From NCBI GenBank assembly GCA_028716975.1, contig JAQUOU010000022.1:1-64000 (forward strand): a DNA stretch of 64,000 nucleotides, given 5' to 3'. This document shows, piece after piece, positions 9,355-18,163 of the stretch. The first letter of the stretch is position 1. The number at the start of each line of letters is the position of its first letter. The translations under genes and the position numbers were made by a program. This DNA is from Methylobacter sp. (GTDB lineage Bacteria; Pseudomonadota; Gammaproteobacteria; Methylococcales; Methylomonadaceae). The notes under the pieces are model-generated. The model was not told the origin of the DNA. It worked only from the letters and a program-made list of their open reading frames with translations, and ran no database searches.

Positions 9355-10485
9355 ATGGAAGTAAAACAGATCAATAGCCTGACGCAAGTGGATAGTATCG
9401 CCTGGAATAAACTTGCAGGCGATGCCTATCCGTTTTTGCGGCATGAGTTTTTAATGGCATTGGAACAAAGTGGTTCGGTATCGGAGCAAACCGGCTGGCT
9501 ATCTGCCCATTTGCTGGTAATGAAGGGCAATGAGCTGGTTGCTTTTATGCCGCTTTATCTTAAATCGCATTCGCGCGGCGAATATGTGTTTGATAATCAG
9601 TGGGCCCATGCTTATCAGCAATTTGGCCTGCGCTATTATCCCAAATGGGTTGCCGCCATTCCGTTTACGCCTTGCCAGGGCCCCCGTATTTGTATTAAAG
9701 AGCATGTTGACCCGCTTGAAGTCACGCGCTTGCTGCTTGCGTTTATAAATGAGATTGCCGGACAAAAAGGTATTTCCTCATGGCATTGTCTGTTTCCCGT
9801 TCAGCAGCAGGTTGAAATGTTTCGTGCATTGGGTCTTGGCATCCGGGAAGGCGTGCAATTCCATTGGTTTAACAAAGGCTATCGGGATTTTGATGACTTC
9901 CTGCAAACTTTTAGCGCAAGTAAACGCAAAATGCTGAAGCGTGAGCGCCGGAGAGTGAGCGAGCAGGGCGTTGAATTGATACGGTTAGCTGGTCGGGATG
10001 TCAGTGAGCCGCAATGGCAGGTTTTTTTTCAGTTTTACAAGATGACTTATTTAAAAAGAGGCTCACAGCCCTATTTGAATGCGGATTTTTTCCTGGCTTG
10101 CGCGGCGACGATGGGCGAACAATTATTGCTGGTGCTGGCAATTAAAGACAATAGCTATGTTGGGGCCGCGCTAAGTTTTATCGGTACGGATACGCTATAT
10201 GGCCGCTACTGGGGATGCTATGAAGAGTATAATGCGCTTCATTTTGAAGCTTGTTATTACCAGGGCCTGGACTATTGTATAGAACATGGTTTAAATCGTT
10301 TTGATTCCGGTGCTCAGGGCGAGCATAAAATTTCCCGGGGTTTTGAGCCTGTAACCGTCTATTCGGCGCATTGGCTTAGAGATGAGCAATTTGCCAAAGC
10401 GATTGAACACTTTTTAACCCGCGAACAAAAAGCCATACAGCTTTATAAACAGGATGCGGCAACTTATCTGCCATTTAAAAAATAA
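9355..10485 (+). CDS. FemAB-like / GNAT-fold acyltransferase (DUF482, COG3146 type)
   Basis: A 376-aa protein of the FemAB-like GNAT superfamily. Recognisable stretches are the N-terminal WNKLAGDAYPFLRHEFLMALEQSGSV, WLSAHLLVMKGNELVAFMPLYLKSHSRGEYVFD, the TPCQGPRI segment, SASKRKMLKRERRRV and the C-terminal GAALSFIGTDTLYGRYWG...FEACYYQGLDYCIEHGL...QGEHKISRGFEP. No signal peptide or membrane segment. The family is widespread in Proteobacteria and is thought to transfer aminoacyl or acyl groups, but no substrate is established. It is followed by rubA after an 86-bp gap with a palindrome, so it may be a separate transcription unit. Confidence 0.85.
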   Translation: MEVKQINSLTQVDSIAWNKLAGDAYPFLRHEFLMALEQSGSVSEQTGWLSAHLLVMKGNELVAFMPLYLKSHSRGEYVFDNQWAHAYQQFGLRYYPKWVAAIPFTPCQGPRICIKEHVDPLEVTRLLLAFINEIAGQKGISSWHCLFPVQQQVEMFRALGLGIREGVQFHWFNKGYRDFDDFLQTFSASKRKMLKRERRRVSEQGVELIRLAGRDVSEPQWQVFFQFYKMTYLKRGSQPYLNADFFLACAATMGEQLLLVLAIKDNSYVGAALSFIGTDTLYGRYWGCYEEYNALHFEACYYQGLDYCIEHGLNRFDSGAQGEHKISRGFEPVTVYSAHWLRDEQFAKAIEHFLTREQKAIQLYKQDAATYLPFKK

Positions 10486-10535
10486 AACGCTTTATTGGAA
10501 GATTGATATAGACCTGCTACAGTCAGGCTATCCCC

Positions 10536-10553
10536 AAAATACCGGGGTATTTT
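10536..10553. promoter_or_regulatory. Palindrome upstream of the rubredoxin gene
   Basis: AAAATACC-GG-GGTATTTT, two perfect 8-bp arms, lies 24 bp before the rubA start. The two-base centre is too short for a transcription terminator loop, so an operator for a dimeric regulator is one reading. An alternative fold pairs CCCC (10532-10535) with GGGG (10544-10547). No regulator is identified. Confidence 0.3.
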
Positions 10554-10577
10554 AAATACGTTGAAAGAGGAATGATG

Positions 10578-10748
10578 ATGTCTGATTATAAAAAATATGA
10601 ATGCGGCGTTTGCGGCCATATTTATGATGAAGCCGAAGGTGATCCCGATTCCGGCATTGCGCCTGGTACGTTATGGAAGGATGTACCAGAAGATTGGCGT
10701 TGTCCTGAATGCGGCGTAGAAAAAAGCGAATATACATTGCTTGGATAA
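10578..10748 (+). CDS. rubA: Rubredoxin
   Basis: A small one-iron electron carrier of 56 aa ([20 protein letters not shown]...). The two CxxC knuckles are C9-x2-C12 and C42-x2-C45 (RCPECG), with the conserved aromatic Tyr/Trp core and [11 protein letters not shown]. Three ATG codons stand in tandem at 10572, 10575 and 10578; AGAGG at 10566-10570 gives the best spacing to the third. The rubredoxin reductase gene begins 28 bp downstream, so the pair forms an NAD(P)H to rubredoxin electron chain. In methanotrophs and alkane oxidisers such chains feed oxygenases or oxidative-stress enzymes; the partner here is not shown. Confidence 0.95.
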   Translation: MSDYKKYECGVCGHIYDEAEGDPDSGIAPGTLWKDVPEDWRCPECGVEKSEYTLLG

Positions 10749-10776
10749 TTAATATTTCCCCCCGAAAGTACACAGC

Positions 10777-11790
10777 ATGGACACCGTTATCATTGGCTCG
10801 GGAATAGCTGGTATCAGCTTTGCCGAGAAATATCGCTTATTAGCTCCCGATGCGAAGATCACGCTGATAACCAGGGAGAATGACGGTTATTATTCGCGGC
10901 CGCTGCTTTCACGCGGCTTTACCAAGAATGATATTGAACAATCCATTATCCTGAAAACATTCGATAAACTGCGGGAAAACCGCATCAATGTTATCAGCGG
11001 AGCCGAGGTGACGGCTATCAATCGCAATGATCAAACGATTGCTATTAGCGGCTCATGCCGGGAAGAATCACTGCACTATAATAAGCTAGTCATTTCACAA
11101 GGGTCTGCCGCCTTCATTCCGCCTCCTTTTAAACCTTATAATCGGCTGTTTTTTTGCCTGAACAGTCTTGCCGATTTAAAAGCCTTGCGCAAGTTTCGGC
11201 AAGGCTTTTTAAATGACAACCGGAAACCGGACTGGGCGATTATCGGTGGCGGTTTAATCGGCTGTGAAGTGGCCTCCGATCTGGCCGTTGCCGGTGATAA
11301 TGTAACGCTGTTTCATGCTATGGGCAGGCTCATGGAGCGCCAATTGGCAGAAGAAGACTCAGTCTCATTGCTTAAGGTGCTGGAAGACTCGGGAATTAAA
11401 GTATTGTTGAATCAGAATGTGCAAGGGTTTACCAAACAGGATGAAAAAGTTTGCGTAAAAACCGATGTGGCTACTGGCTTTGACGGCCTGATTGTCGCTT
11501 GCGGATTTAAACCCCGCACCGGGTTAGCTGAAAAAGCGGGTCTTGAAATCGGCAGGGGCATTAAGGTTAACCAGTGTTTGCAAACTACTGATGATGCTAT
11601 TTATGCCCTGGGCGATATAGCCGAATTACCGAATGGAAAGCTTTACGCCTATATTTTACCCATCCGCAGCCAGGCATTTTGGCTGGCTGGGTTTATTTCG
11701 GGACAGGAAAAGAACGAGTGGTCGCCGCCAGTATTTAGCACCAAGGCCAAAGTGCATGGCTTTGAAGCTGCTCATCCGTATAATCTTTAA
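10777..11790 (+). CDS. FAD-dependent oxidoreductase, rubredoxin reductase type
   Basis: A 337-aa flavoprotein with two Rossmann motifs: GSGIAGISFAEKYR for FAD near the N-terminus and IIGGGLIGCEVASDLAVAGDNVTLF for NAD(P)H in the middle. The second FAD motif is TTDDAIYALGDIAEL. YYSRPLLSRGF matches the rubredoxin-NAD reductase family. It lies immediately after rubA, which supports transfer of electrons from NAD(P)H to rubredoxin. It is slightly shorter than the Pseudomonas alkT/rubB type (about 380 aa), lacking part of the C-terminal domain. cobT follows after 26 bp, probably cotranscribed. Confidence 0.88.
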   Translation: MDTVIIGSGIAGISFAEKYRLLAPDAKITLITRENDGYYSRPLLSRGFTKNDIEQSIILKTFDKLRENRINVISGAEVTAINRNDQTIAISGSCREESLHYNKLVISQGSAAFIPPPFKPYNRLFFCLNSLADLKALRKFRQGFLNDNRKPDWAIIGGGLIGCEVASDLAVAGDNVTLFHAMGRLMERQLAEEDSVSLLKVLEDSGIKVLLNQNVQGFTKQDEKVCVKTDVATGFDGLIVACGFKPRTGLAEKAGLEIGRGIKVNQCLQTTDDAIYALGDIAELPNGKLYAYILPIRSQAFWLAGFISGQEKNEWSPPVFSTKAKVHGFEAAHPYNL

Positions 11791-11816
11791 GATCCTGTCC
11801 AGTTGTAAAATATAAA

Positions 11817-12890
11817 ATGAAAAAGCCTGGAATATATCGCGCCCAAAATTTTATTATTCCCCCTCTTTCGCCAACTCTGGCTGCGACTTTACAAACCAAA
11901 ATCGACCAGAAAACCAAGCCGCTGGGAGCCTTGGGGCAATTGGAATCCCTGGCGTTGCAAATTGGGTTGATTCAGGACAGCCTCACGCCGAGTTTGAACA
12001 ACCCCTGCATTATTATTTTTGCCGGAGACCACGGTATTGTTGATTCCGGCGTCAGCGCCTATCCGCAAATCGTTACTGCGCAAATGGTCGCTAACTTTTT
12101 GGCGGGGGGAGCGGCAATCAGCATTTTTGCCAAACAGCACAAGCTGGGTCTGCTGATTGTTGATGCGGGAGTTAATGCCGACTTAACCCGCCATCCAGGG
12201 CTGATCAATGCAAAAATCGGCAAAGGCACTAACAATTTTTTAGTAGATCCGGCCATGACCGAAGATGAATGTAACAAAGCCCTGCAAAAGGGAGCAAATC
12301 TCGTTTTGCAACAGTATAACCACGGCTGTAATTGTATCGGCTTTGGCGAAATGGGAATCGGCAACACGTCCTCCGCCTCATTGCTCATGCACTGTTTAAT
12401 GGATATTCCATTAGCCCGGTGTGCAGGTCGCGGCGCCGGTTTAAATGACGACCAGTTACAAAATAAATTAGTCACATTGCAGCAAGCGTTAAATCGCCAT
12501 AAAGTTTCAAAAGAACCCTTAGAGATATTAGCCACGTTCGGCGGTTTTGAAATCGCCATGATGGTAGGCGCCTATCTTAAAGCCGCCGAGTTGGGACTGC
12601 TTATACTGGTTGACGGATTTATAGCCGGCGCCGCGCTTTTAGTAGCCGTCAAACTGTATCCGCATGTGCTCGATTATTGCGTGTTCAGCCATGTTTCCAA
12701 CGAGCAGGGCCATCAGGCCTTATTAACTCATCTTAATGCCAGAGCATTGCTGAACCTGGAATTACGCCTGGGCGAAGGCTCAGGCATTGCTCTTGCCTAT
12801 CCTTTACTGGAATCGGCCGTATTATTTTTGAATGAGATGGCTACCTTTGATGAGGCTGGAGTTGATCATCAAACTTCCGGAAAGCTCTAA
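11817..12890 (+). CDS. cobT: Nicotinate-nucleotide--dimethylbenzimidazole phosphoribosyltransferase
   Basis: CobT makes alpha-ribazole phosphate from nicotinate mononucleotide and dimethylbenzimidazole for the lower ligand of cobalamin. The 357-aa length is normal. Signature stretches: KTKPLGALGQLE near the N-terminus, FAGDHGIVDSGVSAYPQ, GEMGIGNTSSAS, CAGRGAGLNDDQL and LVDGFIAGAALL. The catalytic Glu is expected in the C-terminal GEGSGIALAYPLL region. The last codons and the TAA coincide with the left end of a dispersed repeat (12879 onward), so the extreme C-terminus may have been altered by the repeat. No cobalamin riboswitch is seen upstream. Confidence 0.96.
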   Translation: MKKPGIYRAQNFIIPPLSPTLAATLQTKIDQKTKPLGALGQLESLALQIGLIQDSLTPSLNNPCIIIFAGDHGIVDSGVSAYPQIVTAQMVANFLAGGAAISIFAKQHKLGLLIVDAGVNADLTRHPGLINAKIGKGTNNFLVDPAMTEDECNKALQKGANLVLQQYNHGCNCIGFGEMGIGNTSSASLLMHCLMDIPLARCAGRGAGLNDDQLQNKLVTLQQALNRHKVSKEPLEILATFGGFEIAMMVGAYLKAAELGLLILVDGFIAGAALLVAVKLYPHVLDYCVFSHVSNEQGHQALLTHLNARALLNLELRLGEGSGIALAYPLLESAVLFLNEMATFDEAGVDHQTSGKL

Positions 12891-13014
12891 AAATCAGTTA
12901 CGTTCATGGTTCGGCATGCTCACCACGAACGTAGCCTATTGATCCTATTAAAGCCGTTCGAGCTAAGCCTGTACGATTTAAAGCCGTTCGAGCTAAGCCT
13001 GTACGATGAAATGA
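12879..13014. repeat. Dispersed repeat between cobT and mch (R2)
   Basis: The left end GGAAAGCTCTAAAAATCAGT matches the repeat at 30265. A 30-bp unit containing AAGCCGTTCGAGCTAAGCCT is present twice in tandem (about 12951-13010). It sits between two convergent genes and overlaps the end of cobT. The right end is approximate. Confidence 0.7.
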
Positions 13015-13026
13015 ACTAAACGAATA

Positions 13027-14010
13027 TCAAGCAGCAAAGGACTGATCCAGCAAGGCGTTATCCAGCTTTCCGGCACGGAAACTTTTGCCTGAATCAATGG
13101 CTGTCACAATGACGCTGGCCGGGCTGAACAGCATAGGATCGATTTTGAAGAAGTCATATTCATACTGTTTAAAAATTTCAGCAAAAGGTTTGCCGTAATC
13201 TTTAGAAGTTGAACTGGGCAATTCTTCGGCCAGTTTTTCCGCCGCCTCGTCGCTGCCTTTTACAAATAAATGCACTTGACCGGCAAAAAGGATGGCGTCA
13301 TTCGTACGTCCCATTGCCTTGACAAAATTTGGATGCGGCGGGCAGATAGGCGCGCTGCCGCTGCCGTCAATAATATTTTCCAGTGGAAAATGCAGGGCAT
13401 GGGCTTTGTGCATGGCCACTTCCAGCACTCTGGCAACCACCTGAATGCCGCCGGCAAGACTGCTGGTCGGCGTAACGATAATGGTCAGTTTGGCTGGATC
13501 GACCTTACAGGCGCTAGCGACATTCTCAATGATCTGGATGGGAGGCAGCGCATCATTTTCAATCACCAATACCGTAGCATCTGCGCTGTCCTGATAATTC
13601 AGTTCTTTGTACAACTCTTCAACCGGCTCTTGCTGTCCGTTTTTTACTTTGGTTGCCAGTGCCCGGGCGGGGCCTGAACCTAATGCGTAATATTTCTCAT
13701 GAGACAAACTCCAGCCTGCATATTGGCTTCCCAGACAGCCCAGAACCGGATTGCCTGTATGAACATTCACTGACAACGGCCAGTGGGTTGTATAGGTACT
13801 GTGACTGATGGTTACGATTCCCATGCCGCCGAGACAGATTTCAGCAATAATGCGGCCTGCTTCAATGCCGCCGGGCACTTTAATTCCGGCATCAACGATA
13901 GTGCAGCCATTGTCCAGCTTTTCTACCTCAAGCCTTAGTTTGTCGGCATTATCAAGCAGTTGTTTTACTAATGGCTGGGTCAATTTATTAACGCTGGCTT
14001 TATATTCCAT
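13027..14010 (-). CDS. mch: Methenyltetrahydromethanopterin cyclohydrolase
   Basis: Mch converts methenyl-H4MPT to formyl-H4MPT in the H4MPT-linked formaldehyde oxidation pathway of methylotrophs. Full length at 327 aa. Family stretches: [23 protein letters not shown] at the N-terminus, [30 protein letters not shown], and [37 protein letters not shown]. Its start overlaps the end of the upstream ATP-grasp gene by 11 bp, indicating translational coupling. This gene is the clearest marker that the host oxidises C1 compounds through archaeal-type cofactors. Confidence 0.97.
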   Translation of the reverse strand: MEYKASVNKLTQPLVKQLLDNADKLRLEVEKLDNGCTIVDAGIKVPGGIEAGRIIAEICLGGMGIVTISHSTYTTHWPLSVNVHTGNPVLGCLGSQYAGWSLSHEKYYALGSGPARALATKVKNGQQEPVEELYKELNYQDSADATVLVIENDALPPIQIIENVASACKVDPAKLTIIVTPTSSLAGGIQVVARVLEVAMHKAHALHFPLENIIDGSGSAPICPPHPNFVKAMGRTNDAILFAGQVHLFVKGSDEAAEKLAEELPSSTSKDYGKPFAEIFKQYEYDFFKIDPMLFSPASVIVTAIDSGKSFRAGKLDNALLDQSFAA

Positions 14011-15109
14011 GAAGTTGAAACCTTTTTATATGATTGATAATAATCTGTCGTTTAATCAGCAGCTGCTCTGCGATTTTCTGTGGTGGTTTTTGGTGCGCAA
14101 TGATACTGCAAACCGGCTGTCCAGTGCGAATTATTGAAGCGGATTCAGGCAAATCCATACACCATTCAGGCCATTCGTATTTCTCAGGAATTTTCAAATC
14201 GTGTTCAGCATAGATGATTTGCCAGCCTTTAACATCTTTATCGGTGGATGTGTAATCCGCAAATGAACCTTTACTGGCTTTGATATGCCGGATAAGCAAA
14301 TCGTCATCATACAATTGCATGCTGGCGGAGGGACGCGGGTTAATTTCCAGGATATAGCTGCAATTAGCTGACTGTATAAAGTCCAGGGAATTTAAACCCT
14401 TAAGCACGAATACCGGCGCCAGTCTGGTTAGCCAGTCCGTTATCAACGATTTTTGTCCCTCCTGCAATTCACTGTTATTGATGATGCCAGAAAAAATAAA
14501 TTCTTGAGTTTCGCTCAGCATAATACTCGATTGAGTATTAAAACCTATTACCTGCACTTGTTGTCCATCAGCGAGGAATAATACGGAATGTTGTGTGCCC
14601 GCCTGATATTTCTGCCAATAAACCGCCGAACCGGCATTGTCATTGCCATTCCTGTGATAATGTTTTATGCCCCAACCGCCGTGACCCTGTAACGGCTTAA
14701 TCAGCCAATTGTCCTGATATTCAGGTGCGCTGAAAGCCATTTCAGGATACGGGATGTCCAACTCATCCAGTACAGCAAAAAATGCCTGTTTATTCTGTAA
14801 TTTTGCAAACGTATCAGGATGATTACCCAGAATAATCAATCGGCTGTCAAGGTAATACAGACTTTCGGGATAGTACTCAAAACCACTGCCGTAAATAACC
14901 TGCGTTACGGCATAGCGCTTAATAAAATACTCAAGAGCAGGCGTTATATGTTCTTCCGCCAATGACGGTATTTGGCGAAAAGCCTCCGCGCAAGATTGCG
15001 TGTCAAGGTCAGCAAACAAATCGATAACCAATGGCTTCAGGCCGGCGTTTTTAGCGGCTTGAGCCAGCATACGGCCTGAACCGGCAATGATGAGAATCAG
15101 GGTTTCCAT
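14000..15109 (-). CDS. ATP-grasp domain protein of the H4MPT gene cluster
   Basis: A 369-aa protein from the first ATG (15109); a longer TTG start is possible but unnecessary. It begins [23 protein letters not shown], a Rossmann-like N-domain, then shows an ATP-grasp pattern: [36 protein letters not shown], and [26 protein letters not shown] with the metal-binding E and N. ATP-grasp proteins of this type lie next to mch in methylotrophs and are thought to act in H4MPT or methanofuran-related cofactor synthesis, but the exact reaction is not established. It overlaps mch by 11 bp and follows the beta-RFAP synthase gene by 48 bp. Confidence 0.85.
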   Translation of the reverse strand: METLILIIAGSGRMLAQAAKNAGLKPLVIDLFADLDTQSCAEAFRQIPSLAEEHITPALEYFIKRYAVTQVIYGSGFEYYPESLYYLDSRLIILGNHPDTFAKLQNKQAFFAVLDELDIPYPEMAFSAPEYQDNWLIKPLQGHGGWGIKHYHRNGNDNAGSAVYWQKYQAGTQHSVLFLADGQQVQVIGFNTQSSIMLSETQEFIFSGIINNSELQEGQKSLITDWLTRLAPVFVLKGLNSLDFIQSANCSYILEINPRPSASMQLYDDDLLIRHIKASKGSFADYTSTDKDVKGWQIIYAEHDLKIPEKYEWPEWCMDLPESASIIRTGQPVCSIIAHQKPPQKIAEQLLIKRQIIINHIKRFQLHGI

Positions 15110-15157
15110 GCCCCGGCGCAGGAACAATGAATAAACCCAATCGATAACAAAGTCCGC

Positions 15158-16120
15158 CTAAATAACAAAAATATCCCCGCCGCTATTGCGCGCACTGGCC
15201 GTAAAAAAACTCAACTGATCAAAATGCGCAAACTGCTGTCTGGCCTGACAGGCGATAGCTTCGGCCGGCTGCGCGCCTTCAATCGCGCAAAACCCGGTTG
15301 GTCCCCATGAGGTTTGGCCTATGGCGACTGCGCCCTGCCGGTCTAGCCATTGCATGGCTTGAGCCACTTCAAGGCTGGCAAAAACCCCGCCTTGAGCCAG
15401 GGCAAAATGTTCACCCACGGATCTTTGCAATTGGGTAATAACCTCGCCAAATTTAATAATGTCATTTTCGGCGAGTGCGGGTAAGCCCTGCATCAATAAT
15501 AAATAACATAACCGTGCGGCTTCCTGTTGCGGAAAAGGAGGCAGTTTTTTGAAAGCCTGTATTTCCTGTTGCCCATGTAACCCCTGGCCGCGCTGATCAA
15601 AAACCAGAATGAAACGCCATTGTTCAGGCACATCCATATGCACCAGGACCGGCGGCGTTATGGTGTTTTCACCGCGCCCGCCATCGACTACCAATCCGCC
15701 CTGTTCAAATACGCCAATACCGACACCCGAGCGCAAGCCTCTGTCCATTACCGACGCAATATCACGTATGGTAAGCCCTAATTCATAAATTTCGTTTAGC
15801 GCGGTGCCTATTGCGAGCGACATCTGCGTGCCTGAGCCCAGGCCGACATGCTCAGGGATAGCTGTTTCAATCGTTATATTCAGCTTGTCCGGTACGCCTA
15901 GCGCCTGGCACAATAACGTCAGACAAGCCTCTGCCCTTGGCGCGGAAGGGCCGGTAATGAGACGATGCGCGGCAGCGGATACCGATAATCGCGTGGCATG
16001 TTCATTAAGCGCAACGCCGATGCTGCCAAAATGACGGCCTAATGATCCGCTTAAATCAATAAATCCCATATGCAGTCTCGCAGGGGCAATGACAGTGACT
16101 TTAGAATATTGGATTAACAA
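15158..16120 (-). CDS. mptG: Beta-ribofuranosylaminobenzene 5'-phosphate synthase-like GHMP protein
   Basis: The first committed enzyme of (tetrahydro)methanopterin synthesis, joining para-aminobenzoate to phosphoribosyl pyrophosphate. 320 aa. Motifs: VIAPARLHMGFIDLSGSLGRHFGSIGVAL at the N-terminus and the GHMP-type glycine-rich loop EHVGLGSGTQMSLAIGTAL, then RGLRSGVGIGVFEQGGLVVDGG, and GQTSWGPTGFCAIEG near the end. The only usable upstream start in frame is a TTG at 16120, without a strong ribosome-binding site, so the start is uncertain. It is in the same minus-strand block as the ATP-grasp gene and mch, which fits its role. Confidence 0.88.
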   Translation of the reverse strand: MLIQYSKVTVIAPARLHMGFIDLSGSLGRHFGSIGVALNEHATRLSVSAAAHRLITGPSAPRAEACLTLLCQALGVPDKLNITIETAIPEHVGLGSGTQMSLAIGTALNEIYELGLTIRDIASVMDRGLRSGVGIGVFEQGGLVVDGGRGENTITPPVLVHMDVPEQWRFILVFDQRGQGLHGQQEIQAFKKLPPFPQQEAARLCYLLLMQGLPALAENDIIKFGEVITQLQRSVGEHFALAQGGVFASLEVAQAMQWLDRQGAVAIGQTSWGPTGFCAIEGAQPAEAIACQARQQFAHFDQLSFFTASARNSGGDIFVI

Positions 16121-16185
16121 GCGTTTGAATGTGCAGAAGGCGGGAAAGAGTGGAAATTATACAGTATCCGCCTGGCGCAAGTGAA

Positions 16186-16848
16186 TTAAGCACACATGGC
16201 ATCAGCTAACTGCGCCAGATCAGCCATCATCAGATTGCAAAGATCAATTGCCAGGGGATTGACAGGATGCATTGACGGTATGAAGACCGAAAAAGCGCCT
16301 GCCCTGGATGCCGCTACAATACCGGCATGAGAGTCTTCAATAACCATACATCGATTGATTTCAACCTGCAGCAGTTCTGCCGCTGTTAAAAAAATTTCCG
16401 GCTCAGGTTTGCCGTGTTGAACGTGATCACGGGTAATAATAATTGAAAAAACATCATTTAAACCCGCAAGCTCAAGACATTCATACGCATTAACTGCCCG
16501 GCTGTTTGTCGCGAGGCAAAAAGGAATTTTTTGCCGGGTGATGACATCAAGCAATTCCTTAAAACCGTGTTTAACTTTTATGCCTTCGGCATTGACATGC
16601 TCGCGCCAAAAGCGGCCTGCTGTATGATTAAAGGCTTTCAGGTTAAAATCAGTTCCGTATAAGCTAATAAGCTTTTGTTCCAGTTCCGCATAGTGCAATC
16701 CTGAAAGAGATCTGCAAACCTGTTCAGGCAGATCAAGTCCCATAGCATGGGCAGCTTGTTGCCAGGCCATGATGTAACCGGTTTCGGTATCCAGCACCAG
16801 GCCATCCATATCGAAAATAACAGCCGAAAAATCAGCCAGCTTACGCAT
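16186..16848 (-). CDS. HAD superfamily (subfamily IA) phosphatase
   Basis: A 220-aa hydrolase from the ATG that follows the upstream stop by four bases and has AGGA eight bases ahead. Motif I is FDMDGLVLDTETG (catalytic Asp pair), motif II LATNSRAV, motif III with K in HGKPEPEIF, and motif IV VIEDSHAGIVAA. The helical cap of beta-phosphoglucomutase/gph-like enzymes lies between motifs I and II. The substrate is not predictable. It is directly downstream of the nucleotidyltransferase gene and 65 bp upstream of mptG, so it may be a housekeeping or cofactor-pathway phosphatase carried in the H4MPT transcription unit. Confidence 0.88.
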   Translation of the reverse strand: MRKLADFSAVIFDMDGLVLDTETGYIMAWQQAAHAMGLDLPEQVCRSLSGLHYAELEQKLISLYGTDFNLKAFNHTAGRFWREHVNAEGIKVKHGFKELLDVITRQKIPFCLATNSRAVNAYECLELAGLNDVFSIIITRDHVQHGKPEPEIFLTAAELLQVEINRCMVIEDSHAGIVAASRAGAFSVFIPSMHPVNPLAIDLCNLMMADLAQLADAMCA

Positions 16849-16852
16849 TGCC

Positions 16853-17920
16853 TTAATCCTGCATGACCTTAATATATTCACCCGGCGCTTCCCGGCTGGA
16901 ACCGACCACGATGCGTTTAGTGCCCTGCGCCGTTTGCTCCAGCATGCCTGATACCTCCACCCTTTCGCCGCTTACGGCCTGTCCTGTGTAGGTTGCAGTA
17001 AAGCAGGCAATAGAACTGATATGCTCATGTTCAATTTGGTATTCAGCCGGATAATCAAAAGCGCGGGTGTCATCAGTTATTCTGCACTGTAAAGTAATCG
17101 AGCCGCATTTTTGGTAATTTTGCGGTTTGGGATTTACTAAAGAATCAATGAAATTCAAATCAAATTTTCGCCCGTTAATCATTGCCTTGTTGTATTTTCG
17201 CTGTTCATGCCATACATAGTCTGCAAAACTTAAGGCGCATGACCGGCGTTCATAGGATTGCCGCCAGTCGTTGTGGTTTAACTCCTGTAATTGTCCCTGA
17301 TTGATCAGCTTCCGCGTAACTGCTCTGCAGGCGTGAAAGAAATTTCTTTCATAACAGACTAAATCAATATCGGAATTTTGCTGCTGGGCGCCGATTAGTA
17401 TTGAACCGGTAATTCCGGCTTGCGATAAATCCAGCCCCTGCTGTTGATACAATTCACCAAGCCGGAGTACATCCTGCTCAATACGATCATGCCGGTTCGC
17501 CTGCATGATTTGCTGCAATCTCTGCCTGGGTTGATAGTGCCTGATAATCCGGTTTGTGTCCACCGCATGCAAATGCGCATCCAGTGCCGTGGAATAATGC
17601 AGGTAAGCCGGATAATTTTGCTTCAGGAAAGCATTGGCTTCCTCTGTCTGATATTTTATCCAGCCAGGCGTTTCATCAAGGAATCCCTGATTAAGTCCTT
17701 CGACAAGCTCAGGACGAACGGTAACCCTTAGCCTACGCTCAGGAGAACCTTGTCGATTCCGTTCGTGGTGAGCTTGTCGAACCATGAGCGGAATCAACTT
17801 GTTCAGAGATTCATTAATATAACGCAAGAAACACAGCACTTTATTCTGCTCGGTACCCTGCGCCACGACTGCAAAAATTAGCCCTTCCTCAGTCTCAATA
17901 AAGTCCTTGGCAATAAACAT
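16853..17920 (-). CDS. Nucleotidyltransferase of the archaeal/methylotroph type, carrying an in-frame repeat insertion
   Basis: A 355-aa protein resembling archaeal predicted nucleotidyltransferases (COG1665-like). The N-terminus FIETEEGLIFAVVAQGTEQNKVLCFLRYI and the core GSILIGAQQQNSDIDLVCY (about residues 171-189, with the DxD pair) are clear. Residues about 37-80 are encoded by the dispersed repeat at 17681-17812, giving the tell-tale MVRQAHHER and VRPELVEG strings. The family match resumes at TPGWIKYQTEEANAFLK. The insert length (132 bp, 44 codons) keeps the frame, so the protein may still be made with an extra loop, or may be impaired. It is the first gene of the H4MPT-associated minus-strand block. 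The function is unproven. Confidence 0.75.
   Translation of the reverse strand: MFIAKDFIETEEGLIFAVVAQGTEQNKVLCFLRYINESLNKLIPLMVRQAHHERNRQGSPERRLRVTVRPELVEGLNQGFLDETPGWIKYQTEEANAFLKQNYPAYLHYSTALDAHLHAVDTNRIIRHYQPRQRLQQIMQANRHDRIEQDVLRLGELYQQQGLDLSQAGITGSILIGAQQQNSDIDLVCYERNFFHACRAVTRKLINQGQLQELNHNDWRQSYERRSCALSFADYVWHEQRKYNKAMINGRKFDLNFIDSLVNPKPQNYQKCGSITLQCRITDDTRAFDYPAEYQIEHEHISSIACFTATYTGQAVSGERVEVSGMLEQTAQGTKRIVVGSSREAPGEYIKVMQD
17681..17812. repeat. Dispersed repeat inside a coding gene (R3)
   Basis: Bounded by GAATCCCTGA on the left and TCAGAGATTC on the right, inverted with one mismatch. Contains CCTTCGACAAGCTCAGGACG, TTCGTGGTGAGC and GAGCGGAATCAACTTGTTCA, the same order as the copy at 38012. 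Length 132 bp. Confidence 0.85.
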
Positions 17921-17979
17921 CAGGTATTTTCAATTTGTTTTACAAAAGTAACAAGGTGCTTTACATCAGGAATATTCAT

Positions 17980-18143
17980 CCTGATTAGCAAGATGCCTCA
18001 GCTAAGTCGTCATACCGGCATGGATTGCCGGTATCCAGTCCACAGGGATGTGGTGGTTAGGTTGCCATCCGTGGCTTCTGGGTTCCGGCAATCCCTGCCG
18101 GAACGACGGTTTTGGAATTGCCTGAAACATCTTATTAATCAGG
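17980..18143. mobile_element. MITE copy A
   Basis: The left end CCTGATTAGCAAGATGCCTC is matched in inverted form by the right end (GAAACATCTTATTAATCAGG). The flanks ATATTCAT (17972-17979) and ATATTTAT (18144-18151) match at 7 of 8 bases, a likely target duplication. The interior has two palindromes, CCGGCATGGATTGCCGG and GGTTCCGGCAATCCCTGCCG. No ORF. The same family occurs at 44313 and 57559. Confidence 0.85.
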
Positions 18144-18163
18144 ATATTTATTGTTTCTTTTAA

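Noticed and set aside
11791-11816. Cobalamin riboswitch before cobT
   Set aside because: The gap is only 26 bp and no B12-box-like sequence is present.
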